Shown here: positions 8,768-17,122 of the stretch, piece after piece
Layout: each line of letters begins with the position of its first letter
How positions within the stretch are numbered: the stretch's first letter is position 1
Origin: an uncultured Prevotella sp.
GTDB taxonomy: Bacteria; Bacteroidota; Bacteroidia; Bacteroidales; Bacteroidaceae
Direction: 5' to 3'
NCBI GenBank assembly: GCA_900546605.1
Contig: URDV01000005.1
Coordinates: 1-23,586, forward strand
Length of the DNA: 23,586 nt
Notes under the pieces: generated by a model
Seen by the model: only the letters and a program-made list of their open reading frames with translations
Told to the model about the DNA's origin: nothing
Database searches by the model: none
Made by a program: the position numbers and the translations under genes

Positions 8768-9655
8768 ATGAACGAAACACTCAAAGTGGGCATTGTGCAG
8801 CAAACGTGTAGTGTCGATGTGGAGGCTAACAAGCAAAAGTTAGCTGCCACCATTGCTACTGTGGCTGCCCAAGGCGCACAACTTGTGGTGCTGCAGGAAC
8901 TACATAATTCGCTCTACTTTTGTCAGGTAGAGAACACGGATAACTTTGATTTGGCAGAACCCATACCAGGCCCTTCAACCGATTTCTATGGACAGTTGGC
9001 ACGTGAGCATGGCATTGTGTTGGTTACTTCATTGTTTGAGCGTCGTGCTGCGGGATTATATCACAACACAGCCGTCGTGTTTGAAAAGGATGGTTCGATA
9101 GCAGGTAAATATCGTAAAATGCACATTCCTGATGACCCTGCTTATTACGAAAAGTTCTACTTTACACCTGGCGATTTGGGCTTTCACCCCATTGACACTT
9201 CAGTAGGCCGTTTGGGTGTACAAGTGTGTTGGGACCAGTGGTACCCAGAGGGAGCTCGATTGATGGCATTGCAAGGTGCCGAATTGCTTATTTACCCCAC
9301 TGCCATAGGTTATGAAAGCAGCGACACCCCCGAGGAACAACAGCGACAGCGTGAAGCATGGACTACCGTACAGCGTGGTCATGCTGTAGCTAATGGCTTG
9401 CCAGTAATAGCTGTTAACCGCACGGGGCATGAGGACGACCCCTCAGGACAAACCCGAGGTATAGACTTTTGGGGATCAAGCTTTGTTGCAGGTCCGCAAG
9501 GAGAGTTGTTGCATCGTGCTCCCATTAATGAAGAGGAAAATGTGGTGGTGAGCATTGACATGAAGCGAAGTGAAAATGTGCGCCGTTGGTGGCCTTTCCT
9601 GCGTGACCGTCGTATTGAAGAGTTTGGCGCACTATCACGCCGCTTTATTGATTAA
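8768..9655 (+). CDS. aguB: N-carbamoylputrescine amidase (nitrilase superfamily)
   Basis: This 295-residue cytoplasmic enzyme converts N-carbamoylputrescine to putrescine, CO2 and ammonia, the last step of the agmatine route to polyamines. The nitrilase catalytic triad is visible: Glu44 in LQELH, Lys117 in KYRKMHIPDD, and Cys154 in VQVCWDQWYPE. The motif CWDQWYPE and the C-terminal RRWWPFLRDRRIE are characteristic of the AguB group. Length is normal. The usual partner, agmatine deiminase (AguA), is not in the window. It follows the lipoprotein gene by 15 bases and is closed by a strong terminator at 9677-9730. Confidence 0.9.
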   Translation: MNETLKVGIVQQTCSVDVEANKQKLAATIATVAAQGAQLVVLQELHNSLYFCQVENTDNFDLAEPIPGPSTDFYGQLAREHGIVLVTSLFERRAAGLYHNTAVVFEKDGSIAGKYRKMHIPDDPAYYEKFYFTPGDLGFHPIDTSVGRLGVQVCWDQWYPEGARLMALQGAELLIYPTAIGYESSDTPEEQQRQREAWTTVQRGHAVANGLPVIAVNRTGHEDDPSGQTRGIDFWGSSFVAGPQGELLHRAPINEEENVVVSIDMKRSENVRRWWPFLRDRRIEEFGALSRRFID

Positions 9656-9676
9656 AACGGCCTCACGCCCGACCTT

Positions 9677-9730
9677 TGTGTCCTCATGAGTGGGCATTAT
9701 GCAGCCTATTCATGAGGACACATTTTTTTT
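9677..9730 (+). terminator. rho-independent terminator after aguB
   Basis: A perfect 13-base stem, TGTGTCCTCATGA at 9677-9689 and TCATGAGGACACA at 9710-9722, encloses a 20-base loop and is followed by eight T residues. It begins 22 bases after the aguB stop codon. Confidence 0.85.
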
Positions 9731-9732
9731 AA

Positions 9733-9924
9733 GTAGGTGTTCAAAAATATTTTTACATTGAAAGTGCCTTATCGGGATATAGATGTTTCCTACATTCGAA
9801 GGTTTCTGTCACCCGATAACGGGGGAACCCAATGGGGGTATAGCAGGCTATGTGACTGAGAATGAAGAAAACATCCTGCGCCCGAGAGTGTGCTTTCAAT
9901 GTGAAAATAATATTGAACACCTAC
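9733..9924. repeat. 192-bp structured element bounded by 32-bp inverted repeats
   Basis: GTAGGTGTTCAA... at 9733-9764 is the imperfect reverse complement of ...TTGAACACCTAC at 9893-9924: 29 of 32 positions pair, one more is a G-T wobble and two are A-A mismatches. Inside are two further stems: TTATCGGG (9769-9776) with CCCGATAA (9812-9819), and GCAGG with CCTGC enclosing ATGT/ACAT. As RNA this would be a long closing stem with two inner arms. It could be a non-coding RNA (6S RNA is a candidate by size and long closing stem only), a MITE, or a regulatory leader of the flippase gene that starts 33 bases downstream. No -7 promoter box is seen inside on either strand. The family is not recognised. 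Confidence 0.6.
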
Positions 9925-9956
9925 TCACCATTCCTTAAGATACAACTTAGTCTTAT

Positions 9957-11486
9957 ATGACCACAATAGCTGAAAATAATAAACGCATAGCTCGCAACAC
10001 CTTGTTGCTCTACTTTCGCATGGCCTTTTCAATGCTGGTGTCGCTCTACACATCGCGAGTGGTGTTGAGCGTATTGGGCGTTGATGACTATGGCACCTAC
10101 AATGTGGTGGGTGGGGTAGTAGTGATGTTCTCCTTCCTTAATTCAGCCCTATCGGCTTCAACACAACGTTTTATGTCGTTTGACATGGGGCGTGGTGATG
10201 CGACAATGCTTCACACCACCTTTAGCATGGCCTTTGTGTTACATTTGCTGATGGCTTTGCTTATATTGGTGTTGGCTGAAACGGTGGGACTTTGGTTTTT
10301 GTTGCACAAAATGGTTTTTCCTGTGGGGCGTATGCAGGCTGTGATGTGGGTGTACCAATTGTCGGTAGTTACTTGCATGCTCAGTGTAACCCAAATACCC
10401 TACACAGCGGCTCTCAATGCTCATGAACGAATGGGAGTTTATGCCTATGCCAGCATAGCTGAACAGAGCTTGCGATTGCTTGTGGTTGTGTTGTTGCAGT
10501 GGTTAGCTTGTGACAAACTGATAGCTTATGCCTTATTGGTTTTTGGCTTGAATGTGGTGGTGCTGGTGTTTTATCGTTGCTATTGTATCAAACAGTTTGC
10601 TGAGTGCCACTTGTCGAGAACTTGGAATAGGAAACGCTTTGTTGAATTGCTTAGTTTTTCGGGGTGGAACACCACAACTCACTTTGCCACAGCAGCGCGT
10701 ACTGAAGGGGTAAACATAGTGCTGAACCTATTCTTTGGCACAGCGGTGAATGCAGCTCGTGGGGTAGGGGTATCAGTATTTTCGGCAGTATCAGGCTTCA
10801 TTAATAATTTTATCTTTGCCATGAATCCGCAATTGGTAAAGTATTATGCTGTGCAGAATTATGAGGCCATGCAGCAACTCATAGTGAAGGGCACAAAGTA
10901 TGCTTTCTTTTTGTTATTGCTATTGGCATTACCCATTATTATTGAAACCGACTTCGTACTAACACTTTGGTTGAAAACACCTCCGCCTTTGGCTGCCACC
11001 TTTTGTCGCTTGATACTGATAGCAGCACTTGTTGAAACCTTGTCGACGCTCCCTCTTTATGGCATTTTGGCCAGTGGACGCATTAAACGTTACGTGTTGG
11101 TGATGAGTTCGTTGTTTATATGCATTCCTTTGTTGTCATATGTGGGTTATAAATGGTGCAATAAGCCTGTAACTTTTTGCGTTTATGCTGAAATGGCAAG
11201 TTATGTATTAGCTTTAGGTTTACGTCCTTGGTTAGCTCGGTGTGCTTTTTCTTTTTCGTTACGTGCTTTTTATTTAAGGGGTGTGGCACCCTCGTTAGTG
11301 GTGGCTGCTTTAGCTATTATATTACCTTTATGGATAACTAATGTTATGGCAGATGGTTGGCTACGTTTTGTTGTGAGTTGTGGAGTTTGTGAAGTGGGTA
11401 CCTTATTGCTGATATTGAGCATTGGCATGACACGTAGCGAACGGCAAAAGGTGTTGAATGCAATAAAACGAAAAGTGAATTTGTAG
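9957..11486 (+). CDS. oligosaccharide flippase, Wzx/MATE-like membrane protein
   Basis: This 509-residue inner-membrane protein has about 12-14 hydrophobic segments spread over the whole length and the N-terminal signature of polysaccharide flippases (RIARNTLLLYFRMAFSMLVSLYTSRVVLSVLG followed by DDYGTYNVVGGVVVMFSFLN, given here in two parts). Members move undecaprenyl-linked oligosaccharides for O-antigen or capsule across the membrane. No glycosyltransferase or polymerase neighbours are present in the window, so it stands alone. The ATG at 9957 lies 33 bases after the structured inverted-repeat element, which may control it. A weak hairpin follows the stop codon. Confidence 0.8.
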   Translation: MTTIAENNKRIARNTLLLYFRMAFSMLVSLYTSRVVLSVLGVDDYGTYNVVGGVVVMFSFLNSALSASTQRFMSFDMGRGDATMLHTTFSMAFVLHLLMALLILVLAETVGLWFLLHKMVFPVGRMQAVMWVYQLSVVTCMLSVTQIPYTAALNAHERMGVYAYASIAEQSLRLLVVVLLQWLACDKLIAYALLVFGLNVVVLVFYRCYCIKQFAECHLSRTWNRKRFVELLSFSGWNTTTHFATAARTEGVNIVLNLFFGTAVNAARGVGVSVFSAVSGFINNFIFAMNPQLVKYYAVQNYEAMQQLIVKGTKYAFFLLLLLALPIIIETDFVLTLWLKTPPPLAATFCRLILIAALVETLSTLPLYGILASGRIKRYVLVMSSLFICIPLLSYVGYKWCNKPVTFCVYAEMASYVLALGLRPWLARCAFSFSLRAFYLRGVAPSLVVAALAIILPLWITNVMADGWLRFVVSCGVCEVGTLLLILSIGMTRSERQKVLNAIKRKVNL

Positions 11487-11495
11487 TGGTAATTG

Positions 11496-11532
11496 AAAAA
11501 CTCCTCTTTAGGTGTTGAGAATTTGAGTTTTT
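11496..11532 (+). terminator. weak possible terminator after the flippase gene
   Basis: AAAAACTC at 11496-11503 pairs with GAGTTTTT at 11525-11532 around a 21-base loop. The stem is A/T rich and no long T run follows it, so it is only a candidate. Confidence 0.35.
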
Positions 11533-11826
11533 CTCTTGGTCTTGTATTGATTTTCTTTTGCACTTTCATAATAAATCCGTCTGTAAGAGAACTTCTATCT
11601 TGAATCTATAGTTAATTCTCAATCATTTTCATTACTCCTTATAGAAGCCCCTTCTTGGTCTTACTTTGTATGAAACATTTCTCAGAAAAAATTAACGGAG
11701 TATTGATGTTGAGTACGCTACAAAAAATCAATTTCACCCATCTAGTGGTGTAGATCCCTACACTCACCAGGGGGGCGAAACCAAATTGTTCGTAAAAGTC
11801 TTGTATTGAGTTGTAACAAACGTGTC
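11533..11826. other. gap with no confident gene
   Basis: About 290 bases separate the flippase hairpin from the dxs stop codon. On the minus strand a 63-codon frame (11639-11830) starts with an ATG overlapping the dxs stop (ATGA). Its sequence, with SIQDFYEQFGFAPL near the start, matches no family I recognise. It could be a small coupled gene or decayed coding DNA; I do not call it. Confidence 0.3.
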
Positions 11827-13587
11827 TCATGCCAAGAGTTGCATTACATCCTCTACAATTTGCTCATCAAGCAAACGGTTGTCGGCCAACAATTGGTGTA
11901 AGTCATAACGGTCGTAAAGGTCTTTCTTTACGCCTCCTACAAGTACTTTCATGTCAGAGGTGGCATAATAAGCAGCAATACGTTCGCCAAAGCCACCATC
12001 CTTGCAACCATCTTCAAGTGTCACTACCAATTGGTGATTGGCCTTTAAGGCTTCGAGTGCATCGGCATCTACAGCCTGCAGGTAACGGGGGTTGATGAGC
12101 GTGGCATCAATGCCCTTATCGGCTAACAAGCGCACTACGTTTTCACCTTTTTGATAGAACGAGCCAGCGGCTATAATAGCCACCTTACTGCCTTGGTGCA
12201 TAACCTTGTACTTAGGGGTGAAATCATATTCAGCATCAACAGGTTCCTGCGTGTGGTGAACACCATTGCTGGGCATACGCAAGGCAATAGGTTTGCTATC
12301 TTGCTGAATGGCCCAACGTAGCATGGCAAAGTATTCCTCACAATTGGTGGGCGCCAAATAAATGAGGTTGGGAATGCTGCAAAGCATGGGTATGTCGAAA
12401 AGGCAGATGTGCGTAATGTCGTTCATAGAGGCAGTACCACCCCCTACAACATTAATAACGGCAGGATTGCTGTTAATGCAAAGGTCTTGAGCTATTTGGT
12501 CATAGGTGCGTTGAATAAAGGTGCTATAAACAGTCCACACGGGGTGTAGCCCGCCCTTAGCCATGCCCGAAATCATGCCCACAGCTTGCTCTTCTGCAAT
12601 GCCCATATCAATGTGTTGCTTACCAGCCTCTTTGCGCTTTTCAGGTCCGAAGCCAGCGGCTGAAGGTGTACCTGCTGTAACCGCAATGAGTGTGGGGTCG
12701 TTTTTCATTTCGCGTAACATCCAATCTGCAAATAATTGCTCGTACTGCTCAGTGGTGGGTTGTACGGTTCTGCTACCATCGGCTATGTTAAAGGGAGCGC
12801 CATAGTGCCAAGCCTCTTTGTTAGTCACGGCAGGAGCAAAACCATGTCCCTTTTCGGTGTGAATGTGTACAATGGTCGGTCTTTTAGTGTCCTTTACGCT
12901 GTTGAACACCTCAATCAGTTTTTCAACATCGTTGCCCTCTTCCAAGTATTTGTAGTCAAAGCCCCAAGCCTTGAACCAGTTGTGCTCACAGGTGCCATGG
13001 CTCTCGCGCAGCGCACGTAGATTTTTGTAAATGCCCCCATGATTCTCGGCAATAGACATTTCGTTGTCGTTGACCACAATGATAATGCCTGTGCCTAATT
13101 CTGAAGCTTCGTCAAGTCCCTCAAAGGCTTCGCCACCCGAAAGTGAGCCATCGCCAATAATGGCAATAATGTTTTCGTCGGTACCCTTAATGTCGCGAGC
13201 CTTCTGCAGTCCTGTGGCCAAACTAATGGAGGTAGAGGTATGTCCCACCTCAAAGTTATCGTATTCAGGACATTCCGTAGGTGATGAATAACCGCTAATG
13301 GCATTCATGTCATTGATGTCGCCCAAAAAGCCAGCTGCGCGTCCTGTTAAAACCTTGTGAGGGTAGCACTGGTGGCTCACGTCGAACACAAATTTATCTT
13401 TAGGCGCATTAAACACGTAGTGCAGAGCCACGGTGGCTTCAACAAAACCTAAGTTAGGCCCAATGTGTCCACCATGTTTGCTTACACGGTTTAACACTGC
13501 TTGACGTGTTTCATTGGCCACTACTTTGAGTGCTTCAATGTTCAGACCTTTTAAGTCGGCTGGTGACTTTATTTTTTCAATATACAT
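11827..13587 (-). CDS. dxs: 1-deoxy-D-xylulose-5-phosphate synthase, short Bacteroidetes type
   Basis: This 586-residue thiamine diphosphate enzyme joins pyruvate and glyceraldehyde 3-phosphate in the first step of the MEP isoprenoid pathway. Visible family marks are HQCYPHKVLTGR near residue 72, the ThDP/Mg motif GDGSLSGGEAFEGLD with its partner NDNEMSI, the cofactor glutamate in MGIAEEQAVG, and YSTFIQRTYDQ. The stretch THICLFD probably holds the histidine equivalent to that in the canonical THQGAFD. The protein is shorter than the usual 620-640 residues and lacks the DRAGIVGADG loop, which fits the second, short DXS group found in Bacteroidetes. I start it at 13587 because a -7 box at 13640-13633 falls inside the longer frame beginning at 13635. 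A transketolase-like side role is possible. Confidence 0.85.
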   Translation of the reverse strand: MYIEKIKSPADLKGLNIEALKVVANETRQAVLNRVSKHGGHIGPNLGFVEATVALHYVFNAPKDKFVFDVSHQCYPHKVLTGRAAGFLGDINDMNAISGYSSPTECPEYDNFEVGHTSTSISLATGLQKARDIKGTDENIIAIIGDGSLSGGEAFEGLDEASELGTGIIIVVNDNEMSIAENHGGIYKNLRALRESHGTCEHNWFKAWGFDYKYLEEGNDVEKLIEVFNSVKDTKRPTIVHIHTEKGHGFAPAVTNKEAWHYGAPFNIADGSRTVQPTTEQYEQLFADWMLREMKNDPTLIAVTAGTPSAAGFGPEKRKEAGKQHIDMGIAEEQAVGMISGMAKGGLHPVWTVYSTFIQRTYDQIAQDLCINSNPAVINVVGGGTASMNDITHICLFDIPMLCSIPNLIYLAPTNCEEYFAMLRWAIQQDSKPIALRMPSNGVHHTQEPVDAEYDFTPKYKVMHQGSKVAIIAAGSFYQKGENVVRLLADKGIDATLINPRYLQAVDADALEALKANHQLVVTLEDGCKDGGFGERIAAYYATSDMKVLVGGVKKDLYDRYDLHQLLADNRLLDEQIVEDVMQLLA

Positions 13588-13632
13588 GCCTATGCTCTTT
13601 TTACAAAATTGCTGAGTTCTCTTTGGATGTTG

Positions 13633-13640
13633 CAAATTTA
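13633..13640 (-). promoter_or_regulatory. -7 promoter box for dxs
   Basis: On the minus strand the sequence is TAAATTTG, an exact TAnnTTTG match, about 46 bases before the ATG at 13587. It supports that start. No -33 box is evident. Confidence 0.55.
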
Positions 13641-13832
13641 CGAACTTCGTTCTTTTTGCTATCTACCTTAAATGCCGAAAAATTTACCATTAGGTATGTG
13701 ACTAATTTTTTCCCTCGTTTTACCCTATTTATTTACTGTTATCCTTATCACGAACTCACGTTCTTATCTTCTTTTTGTCTGTTTCTTTTATTTCTCACCA
13801 TAAATGGTTCTATATTGCTATATTATCCAATA

Positions 13833-15576
13833 TTAGAATTGATTATCCAAAACTTTTGTCTTTTTACAATACTCCTTAAACTCCTTCCTTGTCATAGCAA
13901 TACCTTTGGACGCGTTACTGTCAAGTCCGTAGACAAAAGGAGTGGACAGCAAAGTGTATTTGCCTAACTTCAAGCAAATGCGGATTGGCTTGTCATAACC
14001 TTTATAGTTCTTGGCTTGCCCTTTTGCCTCCGCCTTTTCTTTCACCAGTACTTCACTCATATCCATTGCTTCTACCGAGAGTACTTGATAATATCCTTTT
14101 ACCAAATGGTTATCAACAGGGGCAAAGTATTTTAATTTTTGAAAATCAACGCCCGAAAGAATAGATTTATAACCCGAGAAGAATACTTCGCCTTGACCAT
14201 TCAGCACTAGTTCCTTGGCGGCATTCACATGGCTATCTACTGATGCAATGTAGAATGTACCTTTGTTAACAGGTTCGTCCGAGTATTCCAATCCTTTTTG
14301 AGGTATGCTTTCTAATGTCTCTGCCGTTCACCTTGGGTTGGGCTTCCTTGCCCAACTCCGTCATCACGTCCTGCACAATGTTCTTCACCTTAATGAAGCA
14401 CCATATCTCATAAAGGTCGCAGATATCCTTCACCTCCAGTTTCCGCATACCATCCTCCAACTCGTAGCCCTGTTGCAGTTCCACCCATTTCTCCATAATG
14501 GTTTTGTAACCTTGGGCTTGCTTCATAACGAGGTTATCTTGCGTAAAGCCCTTGAACTGTCCTACACCTCGGAAGAAGGCATTATTTGAAAGTTGCATCA
14601 GCTCATTCTCCATATTGCAGAGCGAAGTGTCTATGCGCTTCGGGTCATCAAGGTGCATAGCGGTCATGATATGTTCTTTCACCACAGTAAAGCAGCGCGT
14701 CATTTCCCGAATAGCATATTTCAAAAAGCGATTCTCTATGGTGTCGTGGCTCAGCGTCAGTTCCTCAGTACGGTATAGATGTACAGGATTGCCCTTGTGC
14801 ATCTGGTATTCGTTTTCCAGTTCTCTTGGAATAAACGCCATGCGCTCCGCTCTCTCGTATTTAGCCACTGAGCGCAACCTCCGCTTGGGGCGGTCTATGA
14901 TTTGCCGAGCAGCTGTCATGATGTCGGCATAGCACGACTTGAATATCTGCCACCATATCAACGGATTGTTATCGCCTGTGCCTTGACGCATACTGAGATA
15001 GGTGTCCTTCAGAAACGATGTGCTCAGCATGGCATATTCATGCTCTATGTCTGAGATAATCGTTTTCAAGTCTGATCGGTAATCAAGTTTATAGCTCAAT
15101 ACCTCTGTCATGAACCTCAGTTCCTTTGTCTGCTCTTCTCCTTTCACCTTGTAGCTGATGCAGAAGTCGGTCATGCCCACTTGATTGTGAAAGTTCAGTG
15201 AGCCGTACAGTTCATCGCCAGTACTGATAATAGTGCTTTTGTCCTTACCATCGGTGCGCAGATGGTCGTTGATAGCAAGTGACAATTCTTCTAAGTTCTT
15301 GTCCTTACCACGTACAATAAGCGGATATTCTGTGTCCTCAAAGAAAACAGCCTCATGGCGAATGTCATTCCCCTCCTGTGCGTTTCCGTCAAAAGAGAAC
15401 TTGACATGCTGTGCTTCCGACGTGTATCGGCACAACAATTTTGCGGCACTGTCTTGTTCGTCAGTGTCGATGCAAAGATTGCGGATAGTTTCGGCTATTC
15501 TCCGCTCGTGATTAGGACAAGAGAACCTTACCGACAAGTCCTCGTTTGTCACTTCAAAGTTGAAAACGCTTGCCAT
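13833..15576 (-). pseudogene. DUF2357 (McrC-like) protein, frameshifted, no visible nuclease motif
   Basis: The first frame (15576-14266, 436 codons) carries a DUF2357-like region: HDTIENRFLKYAIREM and, near the end, DLYEIWCFIKVKNIVQD are typical of this family, which supplies the McrC-like half of McrBC/LlaJI-type restriction systems. That frame runs out into an unrelated tail ending GRTC. A second frame (open to 13833) continues with GLEYSDEPVNKGTFYIASVD and about 140 more residues. Deleting one A from the A5 run (T5 at 14295-14299) would join both into one protein of about 580 residues. The downstream part, with GYYQVLSVEA, looks PUA/EVE-like rather than nuclease-like. I see no PD-(D/E)xK motif after the DUF2357 part, so the nuclease may have been lost. 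The start lies 5 bases after rhuM. Confidence 0.7.
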
Positions 15577-15581
15577 GCTTG

Positions 15582-16604
15582 CTAATTTTCGTCGATGTTA
15601 TCAAACGGCAATTCATTTAGTCGGTCAAAGTCAGAACGGAACAGTCTGTCTTGTATGATTCGATACTTCTCAAATTCCGACTCAGCAAAACTTTTGGCAA
15701 AATCAGCCGACACCTTGCCTGCATCTTGCAGAATAGCATCACCTCCAGCTTCAAGAATAATGTCTATACGTTTAGCCCAATCTTCCATAGTCATTGGTAT
15801 ATGTCGATTTGCCATACGTTCAGCTAGGTCAAGAACCGAGTTGACGAGTTTTCCCATATCTTCAAGTTCCACTCGTTTTAGATAGTTTTTGGCGATACTC
15901 ACATCTGGCTTGACAATTTTGCCATCGGGAGCGTTTTCCCAAGAGGTTAGTCCCATGTGTTCTTTTTCCGCGTTAGCTCGCTCAACTATCAGTTCTGCCG
16001 CAGTATGTCCATGCACTGCATAGTGCATTTTGTTTTGTACCTTTTTATAGAAAAGACGTGTGGTTGGTGCATCCTTATTGTAGTCAATGGCTGTTGCGTA
16101 TATGTCCGTGAGCTTTTGATAGAACCGGCGTTCGCTCAAGCGTATTTCTCTAATCTCGGCGAGTAGGTGTTCAAAGTAATCCTCGCCGATAAACGAGCCG
16201 TTTTCCATACGTTTTTTGTCTAAGATGTAACCACGTAAGGAGTATTGGCGTATAACATAGGTACACCATTGGCGGAACTGAGTGGCACGTATAGAGTTGA
16301 CACGATAGCCTACGGAAATGATGGCATCCAGATTATAGAATTTGGTTTGATAGTTCTTGCCGTCTGCGGCAGTTGCCGAGTTTTTCTCGGTAACTGAATT
16401 CTCATCCAATTCTCCACTCTTAAAGATGTTCTTCAAATGTAAGCTTATATTGTCAGAAGAGCAATCAAAGAGCATAGCCATCGCTTTTTGTGTTGCCCAT
16501 ATCGTTTCATCTTTGTATAGCACTTGAACACCTTGTTCCTTACCTTCTGCTACGAAAGTAAGGAACTCGGCTGTGCTATTTCGTATTTCAAATTTCTTTG
16601 CCAT
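15582..16604 (-). CDS. rhuM: RhuM family protein (virulence_RhuM)
   Basis: This intact 340-residue protein belongs to the RhuM family. The evidence is the signature order VQVLYKDETIWATQKAMAMLF, the NISLHLKNIFKSGEL segment, YNLDAIISVGYRVNSIRATQFRQW, and the following RGYILDKKRM (the first is 21 residues in full, so it is split in the gene as VQVLYKDETIW plus ATQKAMAMLF). The biochemical role is unknown. In many bacteria the gene sits inside restriction-modification operons, as here. It begins 22 bases after the preceding fragment and stops 5 bases before the DUF2357 gene, so it is embedded in the same transcript. It separates what would be the partners of a restriction system. Confidence 0.85.
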   Translation of the reverse strand: MAKKFEIRNSTAEFLTFVAEGKEQGVQVLYKDETIWATQKAMAMLFDCSSDNISLHLKNIFKSGELDENSVTEKNSATAADGKNYQTKFYNLDAIISVGYRVNSIRATQFRQWCTYVIRQYSLRGYILDKKRMENGSFIGEDYFEHLLAEIREIRLSERRFYQKLTDIYATAIDYNKDAPTTRLFYKKVQNKMHYAVHGHTAAELIVERANAEKEHMGLTSWENAPDGKIVKPDVSIAKNYLKRVELEDMGKLVNSVLDLAERMANRHIPMTMEDWAKRIDIILEAGGDAILQDAGKVSADFAKSFAESEFEKYRIIQDRLFRSDFDRLNELPFDNIDEN

Positions 16605-16626
16605 GAGTGCTTCGTTTTACCATTGC

Positions 16627-16962
16627 TTAGTTCCAGAAGGAAACAAAATGGTCACGTTTTAGTTGACTGAGCATACTGTCTATCTTCTTTATGGACTGCA
16701 ATTCTTTTTTGCTCTTTTCCGTGTGTTCCATATTATCATCACTTTCAATTGCAGTTTCTTCTGTAATATCACTGTCGATATTATCAACTTTACCCAAATG
16801 TACTATGATGATATTTCTCAGCGCCGTGAGTATGTTCAAGTCGCCATATTGCTTGGCGGCATCTACGTTCACCTCTGCATTGACTATACGTTCCTTGTCC
16901 GCTTCCGAATCGGTAATTTTCAGTTTCGTTTCATCGCCTTCTATGCGTGAGAGAATTTTCAT
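16627..16962 (-). pseudogene. C-terminal fragment of an unknown protein, possibly the ATPase of the restriction system
   Basis: An open frame of 111 residues starts at an ATG overlapping the stop codon of the methyltransferase stub (TGATG). It contains ILSRIEGDETKLKI, a segment GDLNILTALRNIIIVHLGK, an acidic stretch and a charged C-terminus ending FVSFWN. The frame is open a few codons upstream too (SSSDTL), which suggests it is the tail of a longer gene cut off by a deletion. No motif identifies it. Its place between a C5-methyltransferase stub and a DUF2357 gene makes the C-terminus of an McrB-like AAA+ GTPase the best guess, by position alone. It could instead be a small intact gene. Confidence 0.45.
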
Positions 16963-17036
16963 CAGCGTATCGCTTGATGAAACCCTCCAATGCCAGCAAA
17001 TAAATCAATAAATGTATATGTCTTTTTCCTTGCCAT
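16962..17036 (-). pseudogene. N-terminal stub of a DNA cytosine-5 methyltransferase
   Basis: From the ATG at 17036 the frame reads MARKKTYT then FIDLFAGIGGFHQAIR and stops after 24 codons with TGA TGA. FIDLFAGIGGFHQA is motif I of C5-methyltransferases, the SAM-binding loop, and is highly specific. The remaining 300 or more residues, including the catalytic PCQ motif, are absent. The stub abuts a fragment of another gene, which indicates that a deletion removed the rest of the methyltransferase and the beginning of the next gene. Confidence 0.85.
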
Positions 17037-17081
17037 ATTATTCTTTGTCTAACCTTAATCTCTCACTAATAAAAAGAAAAA

Positions 17082-17113
17082 TCCTCACTAACCGCCTTTA
17101 TCTCGTCAGCAAG
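17082..17113 (-). repeat. gene-end repeat, copy C
   Basis: This 32-base stretch matches copy B (18019-18050) at about 31 of 32 positions and copy A (19215-19246) slightly less well. On the minus strand it encodes LADEIKAVSED in the same frame as DinD, just after the DinD stop codon, so read-through of that stop would add this tail. It lies between dinD and the methyltransferase stub. Confidence 0.75.
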
Positions 17114-17122
17114 TATTCTATA

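Noticed and set aside
9765..9892. Cobalamin or TPP riboswitch in the structured element
   Set aside because: Short strings such as CTGAGA occur, but the conserved B12-box or THI-box cores are not present.
9733..9924. Phase-variable invertible promoter
   Set aside because: The inverted repeats and the downstream flippase fit the idea, but no -7 promoter box is visible between the arms on either strand; kept only as an alternative.
11639..11830. 63-codon frame coupled to the dxs stop by ATGA
   Set aside because: No recognisable family and no supporting signal beyond the overlap; recorded as a gap note only.
13530..13967. 145-codon frame on the plus strand, hydrophobic
   Set aside because: It overlaps the start of dxs and the end of the DUF2357 gene antisense and consists of A/T-rich intergenic translation.
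16144..16175. GTAGGTGTTCAAAG, resembling the end of the 9733-9924 element
   Set aside because: It lies inside the conserved rhuM coding sequence and the match is only about 13 bases, so it is likely chance.
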